Positions 34,206-44,739 are shown, numbered from the stretch's first letter. The stretch is 64,000 bases of DNA from Natronincola ferrireducens (GCF_900100845.1 NZ_FNFP01000003.1:186001-250000); one strand, 5' to 3'. The notes: generated by a model from the letters alone, not told the origin. Numbers and translations are program-made.

Positions 34206-36392
34206 ATGAAAAAGACATTAGTATTAGCGGAAAAGCCTTCAGTAGGAAGGGATTTAGCTAGAGTTTTAAACTGCAATAAAAAAGGAAATGGTTATTTGGA
34301 GGGAGAAAAATATATCGTAACCTGGGCCTTAGGTCACTTGGTTACCTTAGCAGATCCAGAGGCCTATGATCAAAGATATAAGTCATGGAGAATAGAGGAT
34401 TTACCAATGCTGCCTTCCCATTTAAAACTAATCGTTATCAAACAAAGCGGCAAACAATTTAACGCTGTTAAACAGCAGATGACGAGAAAAGATGTTAAAG
34501 ATATCGTTATTGCCACCGATGCTGGCCGAGAAGGTGAACTGGTGGCAAGATGGATTATTGAAAAAGTTCAAGTAAAGAAACCAATTAAGCGTCTTTGGAT
34601 TTCCTCTGTTACCGACAAGGCTATAAAAGAGGGCTTTAACAACCTAAAGGAGGGTAAGGCCTTTGAAAATCTATATGCCTCTGCTGTTGCCCGTGCAGAA
34701 GCTGATTGGATGGTGGGTATCAATGCTACCCGTGCCTTAACCTGTAAATATAACGCCCAATTATCCTGTGGTAGGGTACAAACTCCAACCCTTGCCATGA
34801 TTGCTAAAAGAGAAGAAGAAATTCAAAATTTTAAATCTAAAACTTTTTACGGCATTACAGCTGTAGCCAATGGATTAAAACTTACTTGGCAGGATGGTCA
34901 AACGAAGGATATAAGGACCTTTGATAAAGAAAAAGCCGATAAAATCTTAGGTAAATTAGAAAAAAAGGATGCTAAGGTTTTAGAAGTAAATAAGGCCTAC
35001 AAGAAAAAGCCTTCCCCCCAGCTCTACGACTTAACAGAGCTACAGAGGGATGCCAATAGAATTTTTGATTATTCGGCAAAGGAAACCCTTTCTATCATGC
35101 AAAAACTCTATGAAAATCATAAGCTATTGACTTATCCTCGAACAGATTCTAGATATATTTCTACAGATATTGTAGAAACCCTAAAGGATAGAGTAAAGGC
35201 CTGTGGTGTTGGACCCTATACGACATTAGCTTCCAATATCCTTAAAAAATCAATTGTAGCTAACAAGCACTTTGTAGATAATAGCAAGGTTTCAGATCAC
35301 CATGCTATCATTCCTACGGAGGAGCCTGCTTATTTAGGAGTATTGAGCGATAAGGAAAGAAAAATTTATGATTTAGTGATTAAACGGTTCTTTGCTGTTT
35401 TATATCCTCCATTTGAATATGAACAAACAACTATTACCGCTGTTATAGGGGATGAAACTTTTATTGCTAAGGGTAAAGTTGTGATTGCCCAAGGCTGGAA
35501 GGCAATCTACGAAAATAACTTTGATGAGGAGGATTCTCAAGATGCCTTAGGAGAGCAATTGCTGCCAAAGGTAAATAAAGGAGAGGACCTAAAAATTTCT
35601 ACCATTTCTCAAACTAGAGGGGAGACAAGACCTCCAGCACCCTTTAATGAAGGAACCCTACTATCAGCCATGGAAAATCCTGCAAAATATATGGTTAATG
35701 AGAGTAAAGATTTAATCAAAACTATAGGTGAAACTGGTGGTATTGGAACAGTAGCCACAAGAGCTGATATCATTGAAAAACTTTTTAATAGCTTCTTAAT
35801 TGAAAAAAGAGGTAAGGACATCTTTATTACATCAAAGGGGAAACAATTATTACAACTAGTTCCAGAGGACCTTAGATCCCCTGCATTAACAGCAGAATGG
35901 GAACAAAAACTAGGAGCTATATCTAAAGGGGTATTGAAAAAAGATAATTTTATTTATGAAATGAAAAACTATACAAAATCAGTTGTTCATGAAATAAAAA
36001 ATAACAATGCAGTATTTAAGCACGATAATCTAACAGGTAATAGATGCCCCGATTGTGGAAAGCTTATGTTAGAGGTCAATGGGAAAAAAGGTAAAATGTT
36101 GATATGTCAAGATAGAGAGTGTGGCCATAGAAAAACTGTGGCTAAACTAACCAATACTCGATGTCCAAATTGCCATAAAAAGCTAGAACTCAAGGGACAG
36201 GGAGAAGGACAAATATTTGTATGTAGCTGTGGTCATAGGGAAAGACTTTCTGCTTTTCAAGAAAGAAAGAAACAGCAGGGCAGCAAGGTTTCTAAAAAGG
36301 AAGTATCCAAATATTTAAAGCAACAGGAAAAAGAGAAGGATAAACCAATAAACACGGCTTTAGCAGATGCCCTATCAAAGCTAAAGCTATAG
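34206..36392 (+). CDS. topB: DNA topoisomerase III
   Basis: This 728-residue type IA topoisomerase has an N-terminal Toprim domain (AEKPSVGRDLARVL; ATDAGREGELVARW with the metal-binding acids) and the catalytic Tyr in LTYPRTDSRYIS (about residue 310). The GETGGIGTVATRADIIEKLF block lies near residue 505. Two short cysteine clusters (CPDCGK...CQDREC and CPNCHKK...CSCG) at about 615-680 form C-terminal zinc ribbons. It decatenates single-stranded or nicked DNA. The start follows GAAGGGA. Confidence 0.95.
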   Translation: MKKTLVLAEKPSVGRDLARVLNCNKKGNGYLEGEKYIVTWALGHLVTLADPEAYDQRYKSWRIEDLPMLPSHLKLIVIKQSGKQFNAVKQQMTRKDVKDIVIATDAGREGELVARWIIEKVQVKKPIKRLWISSVTDKAIKEGFNNLKEGKAFENLYASAVARAEADWMVGINATRALTCKYNAQLSCGRVQTPTLAMIAKREEEIQNFKSKTFYGITAVANGLKLTWQDGQTKDIRTFDKEKADKILGKLEKKDAKVLEVNKAYKKKPSPQLYDLTELQRDANRIFDYSAKETLSIMQKLYENHKLLTYPRTDSRYISTDIVETLKDRVKACGVGPYTTLASNILKKSIVANKHFVDNSKVSDHHAIIPTEEPAYLGVLSDKERKIYDLVIKRFFAVLYPPFEYEQTTITAVIGDETFIAKGKVVIAQGWKAIYENNFDEEDSQDALGEQLLPKVNKGEDLKISTISQTRGETRPPAPFNEGTLLSAMENPAKYMVNESKDLIKTIGETGGIGTVATRADIIEKLFNSFLIEKRGKDIFITSKGKQLLQLVPEDLRSPALTAEWEQKLGAISKGVLKKDNFIYEMKNYTKSVVHEIKNNNAVFKHDNLTGNRCPDCGKLMLEVNGKKGKMLICQDRECGHRKTVAKLTNTRCPNCHKKLELKGQGEGQIFVCSCGHRERLSAFQERKKQQGSKVSKKEVSKYLKQQEKEKDKPINTALADALSKLKL

Positions 36393-36480
36393 AATCAATA
36401 GATAAAAACGCCATGTTTTCCTGTGACAGCCTAAAGAAAAAGATGATAAAAACAGTATAATAGCTGGTTGAGGTGATAAA

Positions 36481-37347
36481 ATGACCAAAATCTCAGGGGA
36501 GGGCTGTGAACAGTTAATACCCTTCAATGATATAAAATCCCTTCAGGAAATAGAACATAGTATTATTACAAAATATAGGAAAACTATATGGGGAAAGTTT
36601 ATAAAAGCTATAAAAGAATATGAACTCATAAAAGATGGAGATAGAATAGCCATTGCCATATCTGGTGGGAAAGACAGCCTTTTAATGGCAAAGCTCTTCC
36701 AAGAATTAAAGCGTCATGGAAAAGATAATTTCCAGTTAGAGTTTATTGCTATGGATCCTGGCTATCATGAGAGCGTAAAAAAACTGTTGATAGATAACTG
36801 TCGGCACCTAGATATTCCTATTCACATTTTTGAATCGGGTATTTTTAAAATTGTAGATGACATTGCCCAGGAGTATCCCTGTTTTATGTGTGCTAAAATG
36901 CGTCGAGGTGCGTTATATAAAAAAGCTCAGGAACTGGGGTGCAATAAGCTGGCCCTAGGGCATCATTTTAACGATGTTATTGAAACCGTCATGATGAACC
37001 TGTTATATACAGGAAATTTTAGCACCATGCTACCAAAACTAAAAGCCTCTAATTATAAAGGACTACAGTTAATTAGGCCCCTTTATCATATTGAAGAAGC
37101 TGCTATTATTGATTTTACAGAGAATAATGGCATTTGGCCTTTAAATTGTGCTTGTATGGTGGCAGCAAAAAAAACTGGTACAAAAAGATACGAAGTTAAA
37201 GAACTAATCAAACAACTAAAGGAAAATTTTAAAGATGTAGACAAATCTATCTTAAGAGCTACACAAAATGTTAATATGAATACAATTTTAGGTTGGAAGA
37301 AAGATGGACAAAAGTATTTTTATTTAGATGAATATGATGAGAAGTAA
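36481..37347 (+). CDS. TtcA-like PP-loop tRNA sulfurtransferase
   Basis: This 288-residue protein has the PP-loop ATP motif SGGKDSLLMAK (about residues 60-70), the CFMCAKMRRG cysteine pair and LGHHFNDVIETVMMN. A third Cys pair region (LNCACM) lies near residue 222. These are the marks of the TtcA/TtuA group, which thiolates tRNA with a 4Fe-4S cluster. GAGGTGA lies just upstream of the ATG. The exact modified base (2-thiocytidine-32 or another) cannot be told from this. Confidence 0.85.
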   Translation: MTKISGEGCEQLIPFNDIKSLQEIEHSIITKYRKTIWGKFIKAIKEYELIKDGDRIAIAISGGKDSLLMAKLFQELKRHGKDNFQLEFIAMDPGYHESVKKLLIDNCRHLDIPIHIFESGIFKIVDDIAQEYPCFMCAKMRRGALYKKAQELGCNKLALGHHFNDVIETVMMNLLYTGNFSTMLPKLKASNYKGLQLIRPLYHIEEAAIIDFTENNGIWPLNCACMVAAKKTGTKRYEVKELIKQLKENFKDVDKSILRATQNVNMNTILGWKKDGQKYFYLDEYDEK

Positions 37348-37348
37348 T

Positions 37349-37378
37349 AAAACCCTACTATGGCAGTAGGGTTTTATT
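37349..37378 (+). terminator. terminator of the TtcA-like gene
   Basis: AAAACCCTACT pairs with AGTAGGGTTTT, and ATTG follows. Confidence 0.85.
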
Positions 37379-37432
37379 GTAAGCATATAAGTGATAAAGG
37401 AAAACATGAATAATAAAAACTGCCAAAGCCTA

Positions 37433-37462
37433 TTGACAGCCAAGGTTATCCTATAGTATCAT
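37433..37462 (+). promoter_or_regulatory. possible promoter of cysK
   Basis: TTGACA and TATCAT are separated by 18 bases, 160 bases upstream of the cysK start. No S-box or other riboswitch is visible in the leader. Confidence 0.4.
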
Positions 37463-37622
37463 TTACATAAATTCATATAAGAATACTCGGAAATAATCTC
37501 CTTCAATAAGCTCCATACCTACAGAAATTTGCAAATATATTACAGAAATAATTTATTATAGACTTACTTATGGAAAATATAAATGATAATAAATAAAAAA
37601 CAAATTTATAGGAGGGAATACA

Positions 37623-38567
37623 ATGGCAAAAATAGCAAAGAGTTTAATAGAGTTAATAGGGAATACACCTATGCTGGAACTAGAAAGCTATGGGAGATAT
37701 AATGGGTTAGAGGCTACATTAATTGGGAAACTAGAATACTTTAATCCGGGGGGAAGTGTAAAGGATAGAATAGGATATGCTATGATTAAGGATGGAGAAG
37801 AGAAAGGCTTGATCAATAAAGACACGGTTATTATTGAGCCCACAAGTGGTAATACAGGTATAGCCCTGGCCTTTGTGGCAGCTGCAAAAGGCTATAAGCT
37901 TATACTAACTATGCCAGATACAATGAGTATTGAAAGAAGAAATTTGCTAAAGGCATTAGGAGCAGAGCTGGTGTTAACATCAGGAGCAGCAGGAATGAAG
38001 GGGGCTATTAATAAAGCAGAGGAATTGGCAGCCAATACACCAAATTCCTTTGTTCCTCAGCAATTTAACAACCCTGCTAATCCTGAAACCCATAGAAAAA
38101 CAACAGCTGAGGAAATATGGAGAGATATCGATGGTAAAATTGATATATTTGTTGGTGGTGTAGGAACAGGCGGTACTATTACTGGTGTAGGGGAGATTTT
38201 AAAGAAAAAGAATGCTAATATAAAGATTATAGCTGTTGAACCCAGTGATTCACCAGTCTTATCAGGAGGCAAACCAGGTCCCCATAAAATTCAAGGAATA
38301 GGTGCAGGTTTTGTTCCAAAGATTTTAAACACAGATGTTATTGATGAAATCTATCAAGTCAAACAGGAAGAAGCCTTTGAAGCTACAAGAACCCTTGCAA
38401 ATACGGAAGGGTTGTTAGTAGGTATATCATCTGGTGCAGCAGCTTATGCAGCTACAGAAATAGCTAAACGACCAGAAAATAAAGGTAAAACAATTGTTGT
38501 TTTACTTCCTGATACAGGGGAAAGATATTTATCAACCGCTTTGTTCCAATCAAATGACAATAATTAA
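37623..38567 (+). CDS. cysK: cysteine synthase A (O-acetylserine sulfhydrylase)
   Basis: This 314-residue PLP enzyme has the Schiff-base lysine in [11 protein letters not shown] (about K46), the substrate loop [11 protein letters not shown], the phosphate-binding [10 protein letters not shown] and the C-terminal GISSGAAA. It makes cysteine from O-acetylserine and sulfide. The length is typical. GGAGGGAA precedes the ATG. It is monocistronic between terminators; no cysE is adjacent. Confidence 0.95.
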   Translation: MAKIAKSLIELIGNTPMLELESYGRYNGLEATLIGKLEYFNPGGSVKDRIGYAMIKDGEEKGLINKDTVIIEPTSGNTGIALAFVAAAKGYKLILTMPDTMSIERRNLLKALGAELVLTSGAAGMKGAINKAEELAANTPNSFVPQQFNNPANPETHRKTTAEEIWRDIDGKIDIFVGGVGTGGTITGVGEILKKKNANIKIIAVEPSDSPVLSGGKPGPHKIQGIGAGFVPKILNTDVIDEIYQVKQEEAFEATRTLANTEGLLVGISSGAAAYAATEIAKRPENKGKTIVVLLPDTGERYLSTALFQSNDNN

Positions 38568-38581
38568 GACTATGCAACAGA

Positions 38582-38608
38582 AAAATGAGGGGAACCCCCC
38601 TCATTTTA
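38582..38608 (+). terminator. terminator of cysK
   Basis: AAATGAGGGG pairs with CCCCTCATTT, followed by TAT. Confidence 0.8.
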
Positions 38609-38654
38609 TGGTAGAATATTAATATTATAAAATTGTAATATATAAGGGGAATGA

Positions 38655-39458
38655 ATGATGCTACAACAAAAATTTCAGAATCTAAAGGAATACATAAAAG
38701 ATTTAGGAAGCTTAGCTATTGCCTATTCTGGTGGTGTGGATAGCACTTTTTTAATTAAGGTTGCCTATGATGTTTTAGGGGAGAAGGCAGTTGCTGTAAC
38801 CGCTCGATCTTCTACTTATCCAGAAAGGGAATTTCGAGAGGCAGTGGACTATATCAAAACTATTGGTGCAAAGCACATAGTTATTGAATCAGAGGAACTG
38901 GATATTGAGGGGTTTTCCACTAATCCAGTTAATAGATGCTATTACTGCAAAAAAGAATTATTCCAAAAAGTACAGGAAGTAGCAAAGAAGTTAAACATTG
39001 AGTTTGTAGCTGATGGTAGTAATCAGGACGATTTAAAGGACTACAGACCAGGGATGGAGGCTGCTAAAGAATTAAAGGTAGTAAGTCCTCTAAAGCATGT
39101 AGAGCTAACTAAGGAGGACATACGAAATCTTTCAAAGGATTTGGATCTTCCAACATGGGATAAACCTGCATTTGCCTGTTTATCCTCAAGGTTTCCCTAT
39201 GGTCATGAAATCACAATAGAGAAGCTATCCATGGTAGATAGGGCAGAAAACTTCCTTATGGATTTAGGATTTCGACAGCTAAGAGTTCGACATCATGGAG
39301 AATTGGCTAGAATAGAAATAGGTGAAAAGGAATTTCAAAAGTTTTTACAGCCCTCATTAGTAAAAAAGATAGCTAAAGAGCTAAAAGCTATAGGCTTTAC
39401 CTATGTATGCTTTGATATGGAGGGTTATCGTACTGGGAGCATGAATGAAACACTGTAA
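38655..39458 (+). CDS. larE: LarE-like ATP-dependent sacrificial sulfur transferase
   Basis: This 267-residue PP-loop protein has SGGVDSTFLIK (about residues 24-34), NRCYYCKKELF and the LarE block WDKPAFACLSSRFPYG, whose Cys corresponds to the sulfur-donating cysteine. LarE thiolates the pyridinium dinucleotide in synthesis of the nickel-pincer cofactor of lactate racemase. No larA, larB or larC is present in the window, so the role here rests on family only. ATG codons at 38655 and 38658 both fit the AAGGGGAA site. Confidence 0.85.
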   Translation: MMLQQKFQNLKEYIKDLGSLAIAYSGGVDSTFLIKVAYDVLGEKAVAVTARSSTYPEREFREAVDYIKTIGAKHIVIESEELDIEGFSTNPVNRCYYCKKELFQKVQEVAKKLNIEFVADGSNQDDLKDYRPGMEAAKELKVVSPLKHVELTKEDIRNLSKDLDLPTWDKPAFACLSSRFPYGHEITIEKLSMVDRAENFLMDLGFRQLRVRHHGELARIEIGEKEFQKFLQPSLVKKIAKELKAIGFTYVCFDMEGYRTGSMNETL

Positions 39459-39528
39459 GTCCTACTATAAAGTAAGTAGGATTGAGGTTGTTAAAAACTA
39501 TATAGATAATAAGTGTAAAACTTTTTCA

Positions 39529-39568
39529 ACAATAAGGACCGTACTATGAACAGTACGGTCCTTATTGT
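39529..39568. terminator. 17-bp perfect hairpin after larE
   Basis: ACAATAAGGACCGTACT and its exact complement flank a six-base loop. There is only a weak T content afterwards. It probably ends the larE transcript. Confidence 0.65.
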
Positions 39569-39692
39569 ATACATTTCCTTGAATTTTATTACTGATTGTA
39601 TTTTTTATATTCAGCAGGTCATACTAAATGGAAATACAAGTAAATTTTTAAAGAGATGAAAAATAGATATATTTTTATATAAAAGGGTCTGA

Positions 39693-40964
39693 ATGATAGG
39701 AGGGAGAAGGGATTTGAACACAAATATTATAATAAGATTCTTTGTATTAATAGTACTGCTGTGTTTTTCTGCTTTTTTTTCCGCATCAGAAACTGCATTG
39801 ATGGCACTAGGAAAAATAAGGGTTAGACATATGGTGGAAGAAAAAATAAAGGGAGCTATTTTGGTAGAAAAGTTAACACAAAATCCAAACAAACTACTGG
39901 GATCTATACTAGTAGCTAATAATGCTATAAACATAGGAGCATCTGCATTAGCCACTTCTCTAGCATTAGAATTTTATCCTAATAATGGTGTGGCGGTGGC
40001 CACCATTACTATGACCATATTGGTATTAATCTTTGGAGAAATAACGCCAAAATCTTTAGCAGCTAGAAACTCAGAACAAGTATCCCTAAAGGTTGGGAAA
40101 ACCATCTCTTTTACTGTATCCTTATTGAATCCTATCGTTGTCATCTTAATTAAAATAACCAATAACCTTATAAAGATGTTGGGGGGGAAAATAGAACAAC
40201 AACAACCTATAATTACAGAAGAAGAATTGATGACCATTGTAAATGTTAGTCATGAAGAAGGAGTTTTAGAAGGCAACGAAAGGGAAATGATTCATAATGT
40301 AGTTGCCTTTGGAGATTTGCAAATTAAGGATGTGATGGTTCCAAGAACAGATATGATAGCATTAAATATAGATTTGAGCTATGAAGAAATAATGGGTGTT
40401 GTTAAAGATGAACAATATTCACGATATCCTATTTATAGTCAGGATATTGATAATATCATTGGAATTTTAAATGTAAAGGATTTAATTTTTTTAGATAGTG
40501 AAATAAAGGATTTTGATATTAAAAAATATATACGTGAGCCTTACTTTACCTTCGAATTCAATAGAATAACTAAGGTGTTTCAAGAAATGAAAAAAAACAG
40601 AACCCACATAGCTATTGTATTAGATGAATATGGTGGCACAGTAGGTATTATAACAATAGAAGACTTGATTGAAGAAATTGTGGGAGATATTCAGGATGAG
40701 TATGATGAAATAGAAAATGAAATAGAGATAATTACTGATAAGGAATATATTATTAATGGTAGTGTTAAGCTCTATTTAATTAATCATACGATTGGCGTGA
40801 AGATAAAGTCGGATGATTTTGATTCCATAGGGGGATTTATCATTGAACAATTAGGAAAGATTCCACAAATCGGTGATGAAGTGAAGTATAACAACATGAA
40901 ATTCATTGTTGAAGATGTATATAAAAATAGAGTACAGAAGGTTAAAATGATTAAAAACGATTGA
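39693..40964 (+). CDS. CNNM/CorC family membrane protein with CBS pair
   Basis: This 423-residue protein has an N-terminal DUF21 membrane domain (hydrophobic segments within residues 1-145, including FSASETALMAL and the FGEITPKSLAARN motif). Two CBS domains (about 200-320, beginning VMVPRTDMIAL) and a C-terminal CorC/HlyC domain follow. Family members affect Mg2+ or Co2+ efflux; the old hemolysin label is not well founded. The ATG at 39693 has AAAAGGG upstream. A TTG at 39714 behind AGGAGGG is also possible and would remove seven residues. Confidence 0.9.
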   Translation: MIGGRRDLNTNIIIRFFVLIVLLCFSAFFSASETALMALGKIRVRHMVEEKIKGAILVEKLTQNPNKLLGSILVANNAINIGASALATSLALEFYPNNGVAVATITMTILVLIFGEITPKSLAARNSEQVSLKVGKTISFTVSLLNPIVVILIKITNNLIKMLGGKIEQQQPIITEEELMTIVNVSHEEGVLEGNEREMIHNVVAFGDLQIKDVMVPRTDMIALNIDLSYEEIMGVVKDEQYSRYPIYSQDIDNIIGILNVKDLIFLDSEIKDFDIKKYIREPYFTFEFNRITKVFQEMKKNRTHIAIVLDEYGGTVGIITIEDLIEEIVGDIQDEYDEIENEIEIITDKEYIINGSVKLYLINHTIGVKIKSDDFDSIGGFIIEQLGKIPQIGDEVKYNNMKFIVEDVYKNRVQKVKMIKND

Positions 40965-41116
40965 AGGCCTCAGGGGTTTAATAACCCCTGTAATAGCCTA
41001 CCAAAACAAAACATACAACTCATTTTAAAATTTATAAAGCCTAAATAAAACAATCCCCACAATTATTTAAAATAGATATTCAATAAATTGACTATATAAA
41101 GAAAATGAATAATTAT

Positions 41117-42505
41117 TTAGATCAAAAACATTGCAAGGATTGTTGTAACAGCTAAGCCTATCATAACAGGAATTAGATTTCTTCTAGCCAGTTCCATAGG
41201 AGAAACCTCACAAATAGCGGCAACTGCTATAAGTCCTGACCAAGGTATAACGGTACCTCCACCTATCCAAATAGCACTAATCTGACCTAAGGCACCAATG
41301 GTAGCAATGCTACCATTAACAGCAGTTCCAAATACTCTAGCCAAAGAACCCGATAAAGCAATGCCTGAAAAACCAGACCCATCTAATCCTGTTATCCCTC
41401 CGATGATGGCCTCCATAATTGCTGCTGCAGGTTTATTCATAGTGACAATGTTAGCCATTTGACTACCAAGATCCGCCAAAATTCCTTGAGAAGCTTCGGG
41501 TAACACCCCTTCACCCATTACCTTAGCAAAGGCTCCCATATCTCCCATAAAGAAAAATGCGGCAATGGGAATAATTGGGCCAAAGATTTTCATACCAAAA
41601 ATAAAGCCTTCTCGAATAAACTTCGTAATTTCGCTTAAGGCGTTTTGCTTATATTCAACAAAAGATAAGACAATTAAGACCAAAGTAGCGGTACCACCTA
41701 TAAGGGCAGTGGCTCCTCCACCTCGAAGACCTAAAGAAAACATAGCTACAATATTTAATAAGAAAGCTGCTGGTACCAAAACAGCTGCTATTTTAGCAGA
41801 TGTTTTAAATTCCTTTAAACTTTTTTCAACCCTAGGACTGATATCCTTTGGTGATGGTAGGTTACCATTTTTCATATCCCGTTTTAGCATAATAAAAGCA
41901 ACAGTAATAGTCACAACCGCCATGACTAAATATAAAGGACCAGCTTGAAACATTACATCGTTAATGTCTACTCCAGCTGAATTGGCGGTTAATGCTGGAG
42001 CACCTTGGATAATAAAGTCGCTGGATAAGGCTACTCCATGGCCAAAAAGGTTGATAGCCACAGCAGCACCCATGGCAGGTAAACCAACCTTGTAGGCAAT
42101 AGGTAGCAATACTGCACCAATTAAGGGTGTGGCAGGTGAGGGCCAGAAAAACCATGAAACCACAAACATGATGATACCGATAAACCAAAAAGCCTGGTTG
42201 GGTGTTTTAATAAACCTTGTTATAGGCCTCACCATAAGTTCTGTAGCATGGAGTTTTTCCAATAACTTTGACATGGCCACAATAACAGAAATAACCATAA
42301 TGATATTAAGCAGAGTGTTGGCAGAAACCATTAAAGATTGAAAAATTGATCCTGTAGAGCCGACAATACCCTTTTGAGAAGCTAAACCTATTAAAAATAC
42401 ACCCAAGACACAAGGTATTACAATATCTTTTCGTAGCATTAAAATCCCTAATATAACTAGAACCATAGCAACATAAATCCAATGAACTAAAGTTAGTTCC
42501 ACCAT
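41117..42505 (-). CDS. multi-pass permease of the ion-transporter superfamily, substrate unknown
   Basis: This 462-residue protein has about 12 hydrophobic segments. It contains a small-residue re-entrant motif in each half (WPSPATPLIGAVLLP and GLDGSGFSGIALSGS), as in GntP- and CitMHS-like carriers. The substrate is not readable from the sequence. It has a good ribosome-binding site (GAAGGAGGGG on the minus strand) and is transcribed alone. Hairpins around 42600-42660 lie upstream. Confidence 0.7.
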   Translation of the reverse strand: MVELTLVHWIYVAMVLVILGILMLRKDIVIPCVLGVFLIGLASQKGIVGSTGSIFQSLMVSANTLLNIIMVISVIVAMSKLLEKLHATELMVRPITRFIKTPNQAFWFIGIIMFVVSWFFWPSPATPLIGAVLLPIAYKVGLPAMGAAVAINLFGHGVALSSDFIIQGAPALTANSAGVDINDVMFQAGPLYLVMAVVTITVAFIMLKRDMKNGNLPSPKDISPRVEKSLKEFKTSAKIAAVLVPAAFLLNIVAMFSLGLRGGGATALIGGTATLVLIVLSFVEYKQNALSEITKFIREGFIFGMKIFGPIIPIAAFFFMGDMGAFAKVMGEGVLPEASQGILADLGSQMANIVTMNKPAAAIMEAIIGGITGLDGSGFSGIALSGSLARVFGTAVNGSIATIGALGQISAIWIGGGTVIPWSGLIAVAAICEVSPMELARRNLIPVMIGLAVTTILAMFLI

Positions 42506-42804
42506 ATATAACCCCTCCTTCTTTTAAATTAAAAAAACAACCTTTTTTCATAGTATGTAAAAAAAGGAAAATGGTGCATAAGGGTATAGGGATTTAAAAG
42601 GACTCAACTTTTTCAAATCCTTTAGACTTATACTAGAGGATTTGAATTGAAAGCTTTTTTACAAGGAGGGTTTCACTACATGATGGAAGTGTTTATTCTA
42701 TTACCAACATTTACAGAAATTGTGATATAATGTGATATAATAAAAAAATTCACTGAAAAAACCTAAGAAATTGTTACCTAGAGACTACTTATGGGAGGGG
42801 TAAG

Positions 42805-42951
42805 ATGGTTAATTACGGAAACTATATTGTGGCTGGTATTATTTTGCTAATTATCTTAATATCCATACAATATTCTATTAATAAAGTTATCGTACTACTA
42901 AAGGAAATAAAAGAAATTTTGTTGAAAATGAACAACAATAATTACAAATAA
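42805..42951 (+). CDS. 48-residue single-helix membrane protein
   Basis: The short frame begins with ATG behind GGGAGGGG (spacing four) and encodes an N-terminal NYGNYIV, a hydrophobic helix (about residues 7-24, AGIILLIILISIQYSI) and an amphipathic basic tail with a heptad-like pattern (KVIVLLKEIKEILLKM). The strong ribosome-binding site and the organised peptide argue for a real gene. It lies in a 627-bp gap that otherwise shows nothing. Function is unknown. Confidence 0.6.
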   Translation: MVNYGNYIVAGIILLIILISIQYSINKVIVLLKEIKEILLKMNNNNYK

Positions 42952-43132
42952 TATTTACTTATCAAAAATAAATAAATAAAATTTACAAATAAATAATTTT
43001 ATTTTATAACAAAATAGGGATATAGTCAGAGGTTGTTTACTATAGTGGCAAATAGTTTGACATAAGGTTTCATTTACATTAGAATAGTTTTTAACATTAT
43101 ATATTACAACTTAATAATGGAGGGAAAATAGA

Positions 43133-43672
43133 ATGGACATAGAAAAAAAAGTCTGGGAAGTTCTCTGTTCAGAGGAAGACATAAAAACAAGGCTAAAGGA
43201 ATTAGGAAAGCAGTTATCTGAAGACTATAAAAATAGAAATTTATATATTATATCCCTATTAAAAGGTAGTTTCATTTTTACAGCGGATTTAGTAAGAGAA
43301 CTAACGGTTCCAGTAAAAATAAACTTTATCACCACCTCTAGTTATGGGCATGACGTAGAAAGTAGTGGCTATGTAGAAATTCTAGAAGATATAACTGAAG
43401 ATTTAACTGGGTATGATGTTTTAGTGGTGGATGATATTACAGATTCTGCATTAACAATGGATAGTGTGGTAAAGCATCTTGAAAAGAAAAGACCTGCCAG
43501 CATTAAAAGCTGTGTGTTATTGGATAAGCCTGAAAGAAGAAAGGTAGAATTTGCACCTGATTATGTAGGATTTACTATTCCTGATAAATTTGTCGTAGGT
43601 TATGGTTTGAACTTTGGAGACTACTATCGTAACATTCCCTATGTTTTTGTAGTAACTGATCAAGAACGATAA
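43133..43672 (+). CDS. hpt: hypoxanthine phosphoribosyltransferase
   Basis: This 179-residue protein has the PRPP-binding motif VLVVDDITDSALTM (about residues 102-115), the LLKGSFIF loop and YVGFTIPDKFVVGYGLNF near the C-terminus. It salvages hypoxanthine and guanine to IMP and GMP. The position 4 residue of the motif is Ala (TDSAL) instead of the more common Gly, a minor change. GGAGGGAA precedes the start. It shares its terminator with the convergent dapH. Confidence 0.92.
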   Translation: MDIEKKVWEVLCSEEDIKTRLKELGKQLSEDYKNRNLYIISLLKGSFIFTADLVRELTVPVKINFITTSSYGHDVESSGYVEILEDITEDLTGYDVLVVDDITDSALTMDSVVKHLEKKRPASIKSCVLLDKPERRKVEFAPDYVGFTIPDKFVVGYGLNFGDYYRNIPYVFVVTDQER

Positions 43673-43700
43673 AAAGTGTCTCCTTTGAGACACTTTTTAT
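43671..43700. terminator. bidirectional terminator between hpt and dapH
   Basis: A 12-bp perfect stem (AAAAAGTGTCTC with GAGACACTTTTT) with a four-base loop carries a T tract on both strands. Confidence 0.92.
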
Positions 43701-43706
43701 TTGGTT

Positions 43707-44444
43707 TTATCCCCTTAAACCCTCTAAAAGCTTTACTTTGTCAACCGTCTTAGCATCCTTTACTTTAATTACCTTTGCTGGCATACCAGCCACTACTGTA
43801 TTGGCTGGTACATCCTTGGTGACAACTGAACCTGCAGCAATAACAGCTCCTTTTCCTACCCTAATACCCTCCAATACCACGGCATTTGCTCCTATAAAAA
43901 CCTCGTCTTCAATAATAACAGGCTCTTTACTGGGAGGTTCTAAAACACCAGCTATGACTGTTCCCGCCCCTACATGAACATTTTTTCCAATAATTCCTCT
44001 TGCCCCAATGACACAGTTCATATCAATCATGGTATTCTCACCAATTTTAGCACCTATATTTAATACTGCTCCCATCATAATAACAGCATTTTTACCGATT
44101 TCTACACCTTCACGGATGATGGCACCAGGTTCAATACGGGCCTGAAGATGGAAAAGATCCATAAGGGGAATTGCAGAGTTTCGCCTATCATTTTCTAGAT
44201 GGTAATGTTGAATATTTTTCCTGTTGTTGTCTAGAATGTTTCTAACCTCTTCAAATTCTCCAATGATTACCCAGAAGTTTTCTTGGCCAAAAATTTTAAC
44301 ATCTTTTGACCCAGTGAATTGAAGTTTACCTTGAACATAAGCTTTAACGGGAGTAGTTTTTTTTGACTGTTTTATAAATTCTGCTATTGCCTCTGCTTCC
44401 GTGAGATTAAGGTACTTCGGTAAGTTATGAAATTCATTACTCAT
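43707..44444 (-). CDS. dapH: 2,3,4,5-tetrahydropyridine-2,6-dicarboxylate N-acetyltransferase
   Basis: This 245-residue protein has a short N-terminal alpha/beta domain (residues 1-85), then a left-handed beta-helix of hexapeptide repeats (for example [20 protein letters not shown] and [17 protein letters not shown]), ending [12 protein letters not shown]. It acetylates tetrahydrodipicolinate in lysine and diaminopimelate synthesis; DPA for spores draws on the same pathway. The matching deacetylase is encoded divergently 295 bases away. GGAAAGGAA precedes the ATG on the minus strand. Confidence 0.93.
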   Translation of the reverse strand: MSNEFHNLPKYLNLTEAEAIAEFIKQSKKTTPVKAYVQGKLQFTGSKDVKIFGQENFWVIIGEFEEVRNILDNNRKNIQHYHLENDRRNSAIPLMDLFHLQARIEPGAIIREGVEIGKNAVIMMGAVLNIGAKIGENTMIDMNCVIGARGIIGKNVHVGAGTVIAGVLEPPSKEPVIIEDEVFIGANAVVLEGIRVGKGAVIAAGSVVTKDVPANTVVAGMPAKVIKVKDAKTVDKVKLLEGLRG

Positions 44445-44739
44445 TGGTGATCATTCCTTTCCTTCTTCCCTTCTCTAACCATAAGACTTTTATAATTAAA
44501 CTTAGTATAATTTCTATTACTGTTCTTGTATATGTATATTATTATTAATACTAAAAAATTCCCTTCTTTATATACTATGATAAAATGGAAGAATAGTTCT
44601 ATTTAGAACACAAAAATAGCAGGAAGGCTTCTGCCCTGAAAAACGACAAAATATATTTTAGAATAATTAAATAAGTTGTTTTAGAGATACAAAAGCTATA
44701 AAATAGAATAAGTAAAAAAGATTGAGGAGGAGAATAGTA

